A DNA stretch of 64,000 nt from Halisarca cf. caerulea (lineage: Eukaryota; Porifera; Demospongiae; Chondrillida; Halisarcidae). Positions 23,222-38,200 of the stretch are shown in pieces; the first letter of the stretch is position 1; each line of letters begins with the position of its first letter. The notes below the pieces were generated by a model that searched no databases, was not told the DNA's origin, and saw nothing but the letters and a program-made list of their open reading frames with translations. The stretch lies in the NCBI GenBank assembly GCA_963170055.1, contig CAUJGJ010000188.1, positions 511,671 through 575,670 on the forward strand, written 5' to 3'. Position numbers and translations under genes: made by a program.

Positions 23222-26200
23222 CATTGATGATATCTTAGTAACTTTGCCAATTTTGTACTTTCCCTAATTTTAAACTTATGTTTCTAACGTTCTCTTTGCG
23301 ATACAAACTATTAAAATTTTGTAACATTTTAAACTTAACTATTTCATTGGTAATATCTTAGTAACTTTGCCAATTTTGTACTTTCCCTAATTTTAAACTT
23401 ATGTTTCTAACGTTCTCTTTGTGATACAAATTATTTAAACTTTGTAACATTTTAAACTTAACTATTTCATTTATGATATCTTAGTAACTTTGCCAATTTT
23501 GTACTTTCCCTAATTTTAAACTTATGTTTCTAACGTTCTCTTTGTGATACAAATTATTTAAACTTTGTAACATTTTAAACTTAACTATTTCATTTATGAT
23601 ATCTTAGGAACTTTGCCAATTTTGTACTTTTCCTAATTTTAAACTTATGTTTCTAACTTTCTCTTTGCGATACAAACTATTTAAATTTTGTAACATTTTA
23701 AACTTAACTATTTCATTGTTAATATCTTAGTAACTTTGCCAATTTTGTACTTTCCCTAATTTTAAACTTATGTTTCTAACGTTCTCTTTGCGATACAAAC
23801 TATTAAAATTTTGTAACATTTTAAACTTAACTATTTCATTGTTAATATCTTAGTAACTTTGCCAATTTTGTACTTTCCCTAATTTTAAACTTATTTTTCT
23901 AACGTTCTCTTTGTGATACAAATTATTTAAACTTTGTAACATTTTAAACTTAACTATTTCATTTATGATATCTTAGTAACTTTGCCAATTTTGTACTTTC
24001 CCTAATTTTAAACTTATGTTTCTAACATTCTCTTTCCGATACAAATTATTTAAACTTTGTAACATTTTAAACTTAACTATTTCATTTATGATATCTTAGG
24101 AACTTTGCCAATTTTGTACTTTTCCTAATCTTAAACTTTTGTTTCTAACGTTCTACTCGCGATACAAATTATTAAAATTTTGTAACATTTTAAACTTAAC
24201 TATTTCATTTGTAATATCTTAGGAACTTTGCCAATTTTGTACTTTTCCTAATTTTAAACTTATGTTTCTAACGTTCTCTTTGCGATACAAACTATTAAAA
24301 TTTTGTAACATTTTAAACTTAACTATTTCATTGTTGATATCTTAATAACTTTGCCAATTTTGTACTTTCCCTAATTTTAAACTTATGTTTCTAATGTTCT
24401 CTTTGCGATACAAATTATTTAAACTTTGTAACATTTTAAACTTAACTATTTCATTTGTAATATCTTAGGAACTTTGCCAATTTTGTACTTTTCCTAATTT
24501 TAAACTTATGTATCTAACGTTCTCTTTGCGATACAAATTATTTAAATTTTGTAACATTTTAAACTTAACTATTTCATTTGTAATATCTTAGGAACTTTGC
24601 CAATTTTGTACTTTTCCTAATTTTACACTTATGTTTCTAACGTTCTCTTTGCGATACAAACTATTAAAATTTTGTAACATTTTAAACTTAACTATTTCAT
24701 TGTTGATATCTTAGTAACTTTGCCAATTTTGTACTTTCCCTAATTTTAAACTTATGTTTCTAACGTTCTCTTTGCGATACAAACTATTAAAATTTTGTAA
24801 CATTTTAAACTTAACTATTTCATTGTTAATATCTTAGTAACTTTGCCAATTTTGTACTTTCCCTAATTTTAAACTTATTTTTCTAACGTTCTCTTTGTGA
24901 TACAAATTATTTAAACTTTGTAACATTTTAAACTTAACTATTTCATTGTTGATATCTTAGTAACTTTGCCAATTTTGTACTTTCCCTAATTTTAAACTTA
25001 TGTTTCTAACGTTCTCTTTGCGATACAAACTATTAAAATTTTGTAACATTTTAAACTTAACTATTTCATTGTTAATATCTTAGTAACTTTGCCAATTTTG
25101 TACTTTCCCTAATTTTAAACTTATTTTTCTAACGTTCTCTTTGTGATACAAATTATTTAAACTTTGTAACATTTTAAACTTAACTATTTCATTTATGATA
25201 TCTTAGTAACTTTGCCAATTTTGTACTTTCCCTAATTTTAAACTTATGTTTCTAACGTTCTCTTTGTGATACAAATTATTTAAACTTTGTAACATTTTAA
25301 ACTTAACTATTTCATTTATGATATCTTAGGAACTTTGCCAATTTTGTACTTTTCCTAATTTTAAACTTATGTTTCTAACGTTCTCTTTGCGATACAAACT
25401 ATTAAAATTTTGTAACATTTTAAACTTAACTATTTCATTGTTAATATCTTAGTAACTTTGCCAATTTTGTACTTTCCCTAATTTAAAACTTATTTTTCTA
25501 ACGTTCTCTTTGTGATACAAATTATTTAAACTTTGTAACATTTTAAACTTAACTATTTCATTTATGATATTTTAGTAACTTTGCCAATTTTGTACTTTCC
25601 CTAATTTTAAACTTATGTTTCTAACGTTCTCTTTGTGATACAAATTATTTAAACTTTGTAACATTTTAAACTTAACTATTTCATTTATGATATCTTAGGA
25701 ACTTTGCCAATTTTGTACTTTTCCTAATTTTAAACTTATGTTTCTAACGTTCTCTTTGCGATACAAACTATTAAAATTTTGTAACATTTTAAACTTAACT
25801 ATTTCATTGTTGATATCTTAATAACTTTGCCAATTTTGTACTTTCCCTAATTTTAAACTTATGTTTCTAATGTTCTCTTTGCGATACAAACTATTAAAAT
25901 TTTGTAACATTTTAAACTTAACTATTTCATTTGTAATATCTTAGGAACTTTGCCAATTTTGTACTTTTCCTAATTTTAAACTTATGTTTCTAACGTTCTC
26001 TTTGCGATACAAATTATTTAAATTTTGTAACATTTTAAACTTAACTATTTCATTTGTAATATCTTAGGAACTTTGCCAATTTTGTACTTTTCCTAATTTT
26101 AAACTTATGTTTCTAACGTTCTCTTTGCGATACAAACTATTAAAATTTTGTAACATTTTAAACTTAACTATTTCATTGTTGATATCTTAGTAACTTTGCC

Positions 26201-29200
26201 AATTTTGTACTTTCCCTAATTTTAAACTTATGTTTCTAACGTTCTCTTTGCGATACAAATTATTTAAACTTTGTAACATTTTAAACTTAACTATTTCATT
26301 TATGATATCTTAGAAACTTTGCCAATTTTGTACTTTTCCTAATTTTAAACTTATGTTTCTAACGTTCTCTTTGCGATACAAACTATTAAAATTTTGTAAC
26401 ATTTTAAACTTAACTATTTCATTGATGATATCTTAGTAACTTTGCCAATTTTGTACTTTCCCTAATTTTAAACTTATGTTTCTAACGTTCTCTTTGCGAT
26501 ACAAACTATTAAAATTTTGTAACATTTTAAACTTAACTATTTCATTGGTAATATCTTAGTAACTTTGCCAATTTTGTACTTTCCCTAATTTTAAACTTAT
26601 GTTTCTAACGTTCTCTTTGTGATACAAATTATTTAAACTTTGTAACATTTTAAACTTAACTATTTCATTTATGATATCTTAGTAACTTTGCCAATTTTGT
26701 ACTTTCCCTAATTTTAAACTTATGTTTCTAACATTCTCTTTGTGATACAAATTATTTAAACTTTGTAACATTTTAAACTTAACTATTTCATTTATGATAT
26801 CTTAGGAACTTTGCCAATTTTGTACTTTTCCTAATTTTAAACTTATGTTTATAACTTTCTCTTTGCGATACAAACTATTAAAATTTTGTAACATTTTAAA
26901 CTTAACTATTTCATTGTTAATATCTTAGTAACTTTGCCAATTTTGTACTTTCCCTAATTTTAAACTTATGTTTCTAACGTTCTCTTTGCGATACAAACTA
27001 TTAAAATTTTGTAACATTTTAAACTTAACTATTTCATTGTTGATATCTTAATAACTTTGCCAATTTTGTACTTTCCCTAATTTTAAACTTATGTTTCTAA
27101 TGTTCTCTTTGCGATACAAATTATTTAAACTTTGTAACATTTTAAACTTAACTATTTCATTTGTAATATCTTAGGAACTTTGCCAATTTTGTACTTTTCC
27201 TAATTTTAAACTTATGTATCTAACGTTCTCTTTGCGATACAAATTATTTAAATTTTGTAACATTTTAAACTTAACTATTTCATTTGTAATATCTTAGGAA
27301 CTTTGCCAATTTTGTACTTTTCCTATTTTTAAACTTATGTTTCTAACGTTCTCTTTGCGATACAAAGTATTTAAATTTTGTAACATTTTAAACTTAACTA
27401 TTTCATTTGTAATATCTTAGGAACTTTGCCAATTTTGTACTTTTCCTAATTTTAAACTTATGTTTCTAACGTTCTCTTTGCGATACAAACTATTAAAATT
27501 TTGTAACATTTTAAACTTAACTATTTCATTGTTAATATCTTAGTAACTTTGCCAATTTTGTACTTTCCCTAATTTTAAACTTATTTTTCTAACGTTCTCT
27601 TTGTGATACAAATTATTTAAACTTTGTAACATTTTAAACTTAACTATTTCATTTATGATATCTTGGTAACTTTGCCAATTTTGTACTTTCCCTAATTTTA
27701 AACTTATGTTTCTAACATTCTCTTTCCGATACAAATTATTTAAACTTTGTAACATTTTAAACTTAACTATTTCATTTATGATATCTTAGGAACTTTGCCA
27801 ATTTTGTACTTTTCCTAATCTTAAACTTTTGTTTCTAACGTTCTACTCGCGATACAAATTATTAAAATTTTGTAACATTTTAAACTTAACTATTTCATTT
27901 GTAATATCTTAGGAACTTTGCCAATTTTGTACTTTTCCTAATTTTAAACTTATGTTTCTAACGTTCTCTTTGCGATACAAACTATTAAAATTTTGTAACA
28001 TTTTAAACTTAATTATTTCATTGTTGATATCTTAATAACTTTGCCAATTTTGTACTTTCCCTAATTTTAAACTTATGTTTCTAATGTTCTCTTTGCGATA
28101 CAAATTATTTAAACTTTGTAACATTTTAAACTTAACTATTTCATTTGTAATATCTTAGGAACTTTGCCAATTTTGTACTTTTCCTAATTTTAAACTTATG
28201 TATCTAACGTTCTCTTTGCGATACAAATTATTTAAATTTTGTAACATTTTAAACTTAACTATTTCATTTGTAATATCTTAGGAACTTTGCCAATTTTGTA
28301 CTTTTCCTAATTTTAAACTTATGTTTCTAACGTTCTCTTTGCGATACAAACTATTAAAATTTTGTAACATTTTAAACTTAACTATTTCATTGTTGATATC
28401 TTAGTAACTTTGCCAATTTTGTACTTTCCCTAATTTTAAACTTATGTTTCTAACGTTTTCTTTGCGATACAAACTATTAAAATTTTGTAACATTTTAAAC
28501 TTAACTATTTCATTGTTAATATCTTAGTAACTTTGCCAATTTTGTACTTTCCCTAATTTTAAACTTATTTTTCTAACGTTCTCTTTGTGATACAAATTAT
28601 TTAAACTTTGTAACATTTTAAACTTAACTATTTCATTGTTGATATCTTAGTAACTTTGCCAATTTTGTACTTTCCCTAATTTTAAACTTATGTTTCTAAC
28701 GTTCTCTTTGCGATACAAACTATTAAAATTTTGTAACATTTTAAACTTAACTATTTCATTGTTAATATCTTAGTAACTTTGCCAATTTTGTACTTTCCCT
28801 AATTTTAAACTTATTTTTCTAACGTTCTCTTTGTGATACAAATTATTTAAACTTTGTAACATTTTAAACTTAACTATTTCATTTATGATATCTTAGTAAC
28901 TTTGCCAATTTTGTACTTTCCCTAATTTTAAACTTATGTTTCTAACGTTCTCTTTGTGATACAAATTATTTAAACTTTGTAACATTTTAAACTTAACTAT
29001 TTCATTTATGATATCTTAGGAACTTTGCCAATTTTGTACTTTTCCTAATTTTAAACTTATGTTTCTAACGTTCTCTTTGCGATACAAACTATTAAAATTT
29101 TGTAACATTTTAAACTTAACTATTTCATTGTTAATATCTTAGTAACTTTGCCAATTTTGTACTTTCCCTAATTTAAAACTTATTTTTCTAACGTTCTCTT

Positions 29201-32200
29201 TGTGATACAAATTATTTAAACTTTGTAACATTTTAAACTTAACTATTTCATTTATGATATTTTAGTAACTTTGCCAATTTTGTACTTTCCCTAATTTTAA
29301 ACTTATGTTTCTAACGTTCTCTTTGTGATACAAATTATTTAAACTTTGTAACATTTTAAACTTAACTATTTCATTTATGATATCTTAGGAACTTTGCCAA
29401 TTTTGTACTTTTCCTAATTTTAAACTTATGTTTCTAACGTTCTCTTTGCGATACAAACTATTAAAATTTTGTAACATTTTAAACTTAACTATTTCATTGT
29501 TGATATCTTAATAACTTTGCCAATTTTGTACTTTCCCTAATTTTAAACTTATGTTTCTAATGTTCTCTTTGCGATACAAATTATTTAAACTTTGTAACAT
29601 TTTAAACTTAACTATTTCATTTGTAATATCTTAGGAACTTTGCCAATTTTGTACTTTTCCTATTTTTAAACTTATGTTTCTAACGTTCTCTTTGCGATAC
29701 AAAGTATTTAAATTTTGTAACATTTTAAACTTAACTATTTCATTTGTAATATCTTAGGAACTTTGCCAATTTTGTACTTTTCCTAATGTTAAACTTATGT
29801 TTCTAACGTTCTCTTTGCAATACAAACTATTAAAATTTTGTAACATTTTAAACTTAACTATTTCATTGTTGATATCTTAGTAACTTTGCCAATTTTGTAC
29901 TTTCCCTAATTTTAAACTTATGTTTCTAACGTTCTCTTTGCGATACAAACTATTAAAATTTTGTAACATTTTAAACTTAACTATTTCATTGTTGATATCT
30001 TAGTAACTTTGCCAATTTTGTACTTTCCCTAATTTTAAACTTATGTTTCTAACGTTCTCTTTGCGATACAAACTATTAAAATTTTGTAACATTTTAAACT
30101 TAACTATTTCATTGTTAATATCTTAGTAACTTTGCCAATTTTGTACTTTCCCTAATTTTAAACTTTTTTTTCTAACGTTCTCTTTGTGATACAAATTATT
30201 TAAACTTTGTAACATTTTAAACTTAACTATTTCATTGATGATATTTTAGTAACTTTGCCAATTTTGTACTTTCCCTAATTTTAAACTTATGTTTCTAACG
30301 TTCTCTTTGCGATACAAACTATTAAAATTTTGTAACATTTTAAACTTAACTATTTCATTGTTGATATCTTAATAACTTTGCCAATTTTGTACTTTCCCTA
30401 ATTTTAAACTTATGTTTCTAATGTTCTCTTTGCGATACAAATAATTTAAACTTTGTAACATTTTAAACTTAACTATTTCATTTGTAATATCTTAGGAACT
30501 TTGCCAATTTTGTACTTTTCCTAATTTTAAACTTATGTTTCTAACGTTCTCTTTGCGATACAAAGTATTTAAATTTTGTAACATTTTAAACTTAACTATT
30601 TCATTTGTAATATCTTAGGAACTTTGCCAATTTTGTACTTTTCCTAATGTTAAACTTATGTTTCTAACGTTCTCTTTGCAATACAAACTATTAAAATTTT
30701 GTAACATTTTAAACTTAACTATTTCATTGTTGATATCTTAGTAACTTTGCCAATTTTGTACTTTCCCTAATTTTAAACTTATGTTTCTAACGTTCTCTTT
30801 GCGATACAAATTATTTAAACTTTGTAACATTTTAAACTTAACTATTTCATTTATGATATCTTAGAAACTTTGCCAATTTTGTACTTTTCCTAATTTTAAA
30901 CTTATGTTTCTAACATTCTCTTTGCGATACAAATTATTTAAACTTTGTAACATTTTAAACTTAACTATTTCATTTATGATATCTTAGGAACTTTGCCAAT
31001 TTTGTACTTTCCCTAATTTTAAACTTATGTTTCTAACGTTCTCTTTCCGATACAAATTATTTAAACTTCGTAACATTTTAAACTTAACTATTTCATTGTT
31101 GATATCTTAGTAACTTTGCCAATTTTGTACTTTCCCTAATTTTAAACTTATGTTTCTAACGTTCTCTTTGCGATACAAACTATTAAAATTTTGTAATATT
31201 TTAAACTTAACTATTTCATTGTTAATATCTTAGTAACTTTGCCAATTTTGTACTTTCCCTAATTTTAAACTTATTTTTCTAACGTTCTCTTTGCGATACA
31301 AATTATTTAAACTTTGTAACATTTTAAACTTAACTATTTCATTTATGATATCTTAGAAACTTTGCCAATTTTGTACTTTTCCTAATTTTAAACTTATGTT
31401 TCTAACGTTCTCTTTGCGATACAAACTATTAAAATTTTGTAACATTTTAAACTTAACTATTTCATTGTTGATATCTTAGTAACTTTGCCAATTTTGTACT
31501 TTCCCTAATTTTAAACTTATGTTTCTAACGTTCTCTTTGCGATACAAACTATTAAAATTTTGTAACATTTTAAACTTAACTATTTCATTGTTAATATCTT
31601 AGTAACTTTGCCAATTTTGTACTTTCCCTGATTTTAAACTTATTTTTCTAACGTTCTCTTTGTGATACAAATTATTTAAACTTTGTAACATTTTAAACTT
31701 AACTATTTCATTTATGATATCTTAGTAACTTTGCCAATTTTGTACTTTCCCTAATTTTAAACTTATGTTTCTAACGTTCTCTTTGTGATACAAATTATTT
31801 AAACTTTGTAACATTTTAAACTTAACTATTTCATTTATGATATCTTAGTAACTTTGCCAATTTTGTACTTTTCCTAATTTTAAACTTATGTTTCTAACGT
31901 TCTCTTTGCGATACAAACTATTAAAATTTTGTAACATTTTAAACTTAACTATTTCATTGTTAATATCTTAGTAACTTTGCCAATTTTGTACTTTCCCTAA
32001 TTTTAAACTTATGTTTCTAACGTTCTCTTTGCGATACAAACTATTAAAATTTTGTAACATTTTAAACTTAACTATTTCATTGTTAATATCTTAGTAACTT
32101 TGCCAATTTTGTACTTTCCCTAATTTTAAACTTATTTTTCTAACGTTCTCTTTGTGATACAAATTATTTAAACTTTGTAACATTTTAAACTTAACTATTT

Positions 32201-35200
32201 CATTTATGATATCTTAGTAACTTTGCCAATTTTGTACTTTCCCTAATTTTAAACTTATGTTTCTAACGTTCTCTTTGTGATACAAATTATTTAAACTTTG
32301 TAACATTTTAAACTTAACTATTTCATTTATGATATCTTAGGAACTTTGCCAATTTTGTACTTTTCCTAATTTTAAACTTATGTTTCTAACGTTCTCTTTG
32401 CGATACAAACTATTAAAATTTTGTAACATTTTAAACTTAACTATTTCATTGTTAATATCTTAGTAACTTTGCCAATTTTGTACTTTCCCTAATTTAAATC
32501 TTATTTTTCTAACGTTCTCTTTGTGATACAAATTATTTAAACTTTGTAACATTTTAAACTTAACTATTTCATTTATGATATTTTAGTAACTTTGCCAATT
32601 TTGTACTTTCCCTAATTTTAAACTTATGTTTCTAACGTTCTCTTTGTGATACAAATTATTTAAACTTTGTAACATTTTAAACTTAACTATTTCATTTATG
32701 ATATCTTAGGAACTTTGCCAATTTTGTACTTTTCCTAATTTTAAACTTATGTTTCTAACGTTCTCTTTGCGATACAAACTATTAAAATTTTGTAACATTT
32801 TAAACTTAACTATTTCATTGTTGATATCTTAATAACTTTGCCAATTTTGTACTTTCCCTAATTTTAAACTTATGTTTCTAATGTTCTCTTTGCGATACAA
32901 ATTATTTAAACTTTGTAACATTTTAAACTTAACTATTTCATTTGTAATATCTTAGGAACTTTGCCAATTTTGTACTTTTCCTATTTTTAAACTTATGTTT
33001 CTAACGTTCTCTTTGCGATACAAAGTATTTAAATTTTGTAACATTTTAAACTTAACTATTTCATTTGTAATATCTTAGGAACTTTGCCAATTTTGTACTT
33101 TTCCTAATTTTAAACTTATGTTTCTAACGTTCTCTTTGCGATACAAACTATTAAAATTTTGTAACATTTTAAACTTAACTATTTCATTGTTAATATCTTA
33201 GTAACTTTGCCAATTTTGTACTTTCCCTAATTTTAAACTTATTTTTCTAACGTTCTCTTTGTGATACAAATTATTTAAACTTTGTAACATTTTAAACTTA
33301 ACTATTTCATTTATGATATCTTAGTAACTTTGCCAATTTTGTACTTTCCCTAATTTTAAACTTATGTTTCTAACATTCTCTTTCCGATACAAATTATTTA
33401 AACTTTGTAACATTTTAAACTTAACTATTTCATTTATGATATCTTAGGAACTTTGCCAATTTTGTACTTTTCCTAATCTTAAACTTTTGTTTCTAACGTT
33501 CTACTCGCGATACAAATTATTAAAATTTTGTAACATTTTAAACTTAACTATTTCATTTGTAATATCTTAGGAACTTTGCCAATTTTGTACTTTTCCTAAT
33601 TTTAAACTTATGTTTCTAACGTTCTCTTTGCGATACAAACTATTAAAATTTTGTAACATTTTAAACTTAACTATTTCATTGTTGATATCTTAATAACTTT
33701 GCCAATTTTGTACTTTCCCTAATTTTAAACTTATGTTTCTAATGTTCTCTTTGCGATACAAATTATTTAAACTTTGTAACATTTTAAACTTAACTATTTC
33801 ATTTGTAATATCTTAGGAACTTTGCCAATTTTGTACTTTTCCTAATTTTAAACTTATGTATCTAACGTTCTCTTTGCGATACAAATTATTTAAATTTTGT
33901 AACATTTTAAACTTAACTATTTCATTTGTAATATCTTAGGAACTTTGCCAATTTTGTACTTTTCCTAATTTTAAACTTATGTTTCTAACGTTCTCTTTGC
34001 GATACAAACTATTAAAATTTTGTAACATTTTAAACTTAACTATTTCATTGTTGATATCTTAGTAACTTTGCCAATTTTGTACTTTCCCTAATTTTAAACT
34101 TATGTTTCTAACGTTCTCTTTGCGATACAAACTATTAAAATTTTGTAACATTTTAAACTTAACTATTTCATTGTTAATATCTTAGTAACTTTGCCAATTT
34201 TGTACTTTCCCTAATTTTAAACTTATTTTTCTAACGTTCTCTTTGTGATACAAATTATTTAAACTTTGTAACATTTTAAACTTAACTATTTCATTGTTGA
34301 TATCTTAGTAACTTTGCCAATTTTGTACTTTCCCTAATTTTAAACTTATGTTTCTAACGTTCTCTTTGCGATACAAACTATTAAAATTTTGTAACATTTT
34401 AAACTTAACTATTTCATTGTTAATATCTTAGTAACTTTGCCAATTTTGTACTTTCCCTAATTTTAAACTTATTTTTCTAACGTTCTCTTTGTGATACAAA
34501 TTATTTAAACTTTGTAACATTTTAAACTTAACTATTTCATTTATGATATCTTAGTAACTTTGCCAATTTTGTACTTTCCCTAATTTTAAACTTATGTTTC
34601 TAACGTTCTCTTTGTGATACAAATTATTTAAACTTTGTAACATTTTAAACTTAACTATTTCATTTATGATATCTTAGGAACTTTGCCAATTTTGTACTTT
34701 TCCTAATTTTAAACTTATGTTTCTAACGTTCTCTTTGCGATACAAACTATTAAAATTTTGTAACATTTTAAACTTAACTATTTCATTGTTAATATCTTAG
34801 TAACTTTGCCAATTTTGTACTTTCCCTAATTTAAAACTTATTTTTCTAACGTTCTCTTTGTGATACAAATTATTTAAACTTTGTAACATTTTAAACTTAA
34901 CTATTTCATTTATGATATTTTAGTAACTTTGCCAATTTTGTACTTTCCCTAATTTTAAACTTATGTTTCTAACGTTCTCTTTGTGATACAAATTATTTAA
35001 ACTTTGTAACATTTTAAACTTAACTATTTCATTTATGATATCTTAGGAACTTTGCCAATTTTGTACTTTTCCTAATTTTAAACTTATGTTTCTAACGTTC
35101 TCTTTGCGATACAAACTATTAAAATTTTGTAACATTTTAAACTTAACTATTTCATTGTTGATATCTTAATAACTTTGCCAATTTTGTACTTTCCCTAATT

Positions 35201-38200
35201 TTAAACTTATGTTTCTAATGTTCTCTTTGCGATACAAATTATTTAAACTTTGTAACATTTTAAACTTAACTATTTCATTTGTAATATCTTAGGAACTTTG
35301 CCAATTTTGTACTTTTCCTATTTTTAAAATTATGTTTCTAACGTTCTCTTTGCGATACAAATTATTTAAATTTTGTAACATTTTAAACTTAACTATTTCA
35401 TTTGTAATATCTTAGGAACTTTGCCAATTTTGTACTTTTCCTAATGTTAAACTTATGTTTCTAACGTTCTCTTTGCAATACAAACTATTAAAATTTTGTA
35501 ACATTTTAAACTTAACTATTTCATTGTTGATATCTTAGTAACTTTGCCAATTTTGTACTTTCCCTAATTTTAAACTTATGTTTCTAACGTTCTCTTTGCG
35601 ATACAAACTATTAAAATTTTGTAACATTTTAAACTTAACTATTTCATTGTTAATATCTTAGTAACTTTGCCAATTTTGTACTTTCCCTAATTTTAAACTT
35701 ATTTTTCTAACGTTCTCTTTGTGATACAAATTATTTAAACTTTGTAACATTTTAAACTTAACTATTTCATTTATGATATTTTAGTAACTTTGCCAATTTT
35801 GTACTTTCCCTAATTTTAAACTTATGTTTCTAACGTTCTCTTTGTGATACAAATTATTTAAACTTTGTAACATTTTAAACTTAACTATTTCATTTATGAT
35901 ATCTTAGGAACTTTGCCAATTTTGTACTTTTCCTAATTTTAAACTTATGTTTCTAACGTTCTCTTTGCGATACAAACTATTAAAATTTTGTAACATTTTA
36001 AACTTAACTATTTCATTGTTGATATCTTAATAACTTTGCCAATTTTGTACTTTCCCTAATTTTAAACTTATGTTTCTAATGTTCTCTTTGCGATACAAAT
36101 TATTTAAACTTTGTAACATTTTAAACTTAACTATTTCATTTGTAATATCTTAGGAACTTTGCCAATTTTGTACTTTTCCTAATTTTAAACTTATGTTTCT
36201 AACGTTCTCTTTGCGATACAAAGTATTTAAATTTTGTAACATTTTAAACTTAACTATTTCATTTGTAATATCTTAGGAACTTTGCCAATTTTGTACTTTT
36301 CCTAATGTTAAACTTATGTTTCTAACGTTCTCTTTGCAATACAAACTATTAAAATTTTGTAACATTTTAAACTTAACTATTTCATTGTTGATATCTTAGT
36401 AACTTTGCCAATTTTGTACTTTCCCTAATTTTAAACTTATGTTTCTAACGTTCTCTTTGCGATACAAACTATTAAAATTTTGTAACATTTTAAACTTAAC
36501 TATTTCATTGTTAATATCTTAGTAACTTTGCCAATTTTGTACTTTCCCTAATTTTAAACTTATTTTTCTAACGTTCTCTTTGTGATACAAATTATTTAAA
36601 CTTTGTAACATTTTAAACTTAACTATTTCATTTATGATATTTTAGTAACTTTGCCAATTTTGTACTTTCCCTAATTTTAAACTTATGTTTCTAACGTTCT
36701 CTTTGTGATACAAATTATTTAAACTTTGTAACATTTTAAACTTAACTATTTCATTTATGATATCTTAGGAACTTTGCCAATTTTGTACTTTTCCTAATTT
36801 TAAACTTATGTTTCTAACGTTCTCTTTGCGATACAAACTATTAAAATTTTGTAACATTTTAAACTTAACTATTTCATTGTTGATATCTTAATAACTTTGC
36901 CAATTTTGTACTTTCCCTAATTTTAAACTTATGTTTCTAATGTTCTCTTTGCGATACAAATAATTTAAACTTTGTAACATTTTAAACTTAACTATTTCAT
37001 TTGTAATATCTTAGGAACTTTGCCAATTTTGTACTTTTCCTAATTTTAAACTTATGTTTCTAACGTTCTCTTTGCGATACAAAGTATTTAAATTTTGTAA
37101 CATTTTAAACTTAACTATTTCATTTGTAATATCTTAGGAACTTTGCCAATTTTGTACTTTTCCTAATGTTAAACTTATGTTTCTAACGTTCTCTTTGCAA
37201 TACAAACTATTAAAATTTTGTAACATTTTAAACTTAACTATTTCATTGTTGATATCTTAGTAACTTTGCCAATTTTGTACTTTCCCTAATTTTAAACTTA
37301 TGTTTCTAACGTTCTCTTTGCGATACAAATTATTTAAACTTTGTAACATTTTAAACTTAACTATTTCATTTATGATATCTTAGAAACTTTGCCAATTTTG
37401 TACTTTTCCTAATCTTAAACTTTTGTTTCTAACGTTCTACTCGCGATACAAATTATTAAAATTTTGTAACATTTTAAACTTAACTATTTCATTTGTAATA
37501 TCTTAGGAACTTTGCCAATTTTGTACTTTTCCTAATTTTAAACTTATGTTTCTAACGTTCTCTTTGCGATACAAACTATTAAAATTTTGTAACATTTTAA
37601 ACTTAACTATTAAATTGTTGATATCTTAATAACTTTGCCAATTTTGTACTTTCCCTAATTTTAAACTTATGTTTCTAATGTTCTCTTTGCGATACAAATT
37701 ATTTAAACTTTGTAACATTTTAAACTTAACTATTTCATTTGTAATATCTTAGGAACTTTGCCAATTTTGTACTTTTCCTAATTTTAAACTTATGTATCTA
37801 ACGTTCTCTTTGCGATACAAATTATTTAAATTTTGTAACATTTTAAACTTAACTATTTCATTTGTAATATCTTAGGAACTTTGCCAATTTTGTACTTTTC
37901 CTAATTTTAAACTTATGTTTCTAACGTTCTCTTTGCGATACAAACTATAAAAATTTTGTAACATTTTAAACTTAACTATTTCATTGTTGATATCTTAGTA
38001 ACTTTGCCAATTTTGTACTTTTCCTAATTTTAAACTTATGTTTCTAACGTTTTCTTTGCGATACAAACTATTAAAATTTTGTAACATTTTAAACTTAACT
38101 ATTTCATTGTTAATATCTTAGTAACTTTGCCAATTTTGTACTTTCCCTAATTTTAAACTTATTTTTCTAACGTTCTCTTTGTGATACAAATTATTTAAAC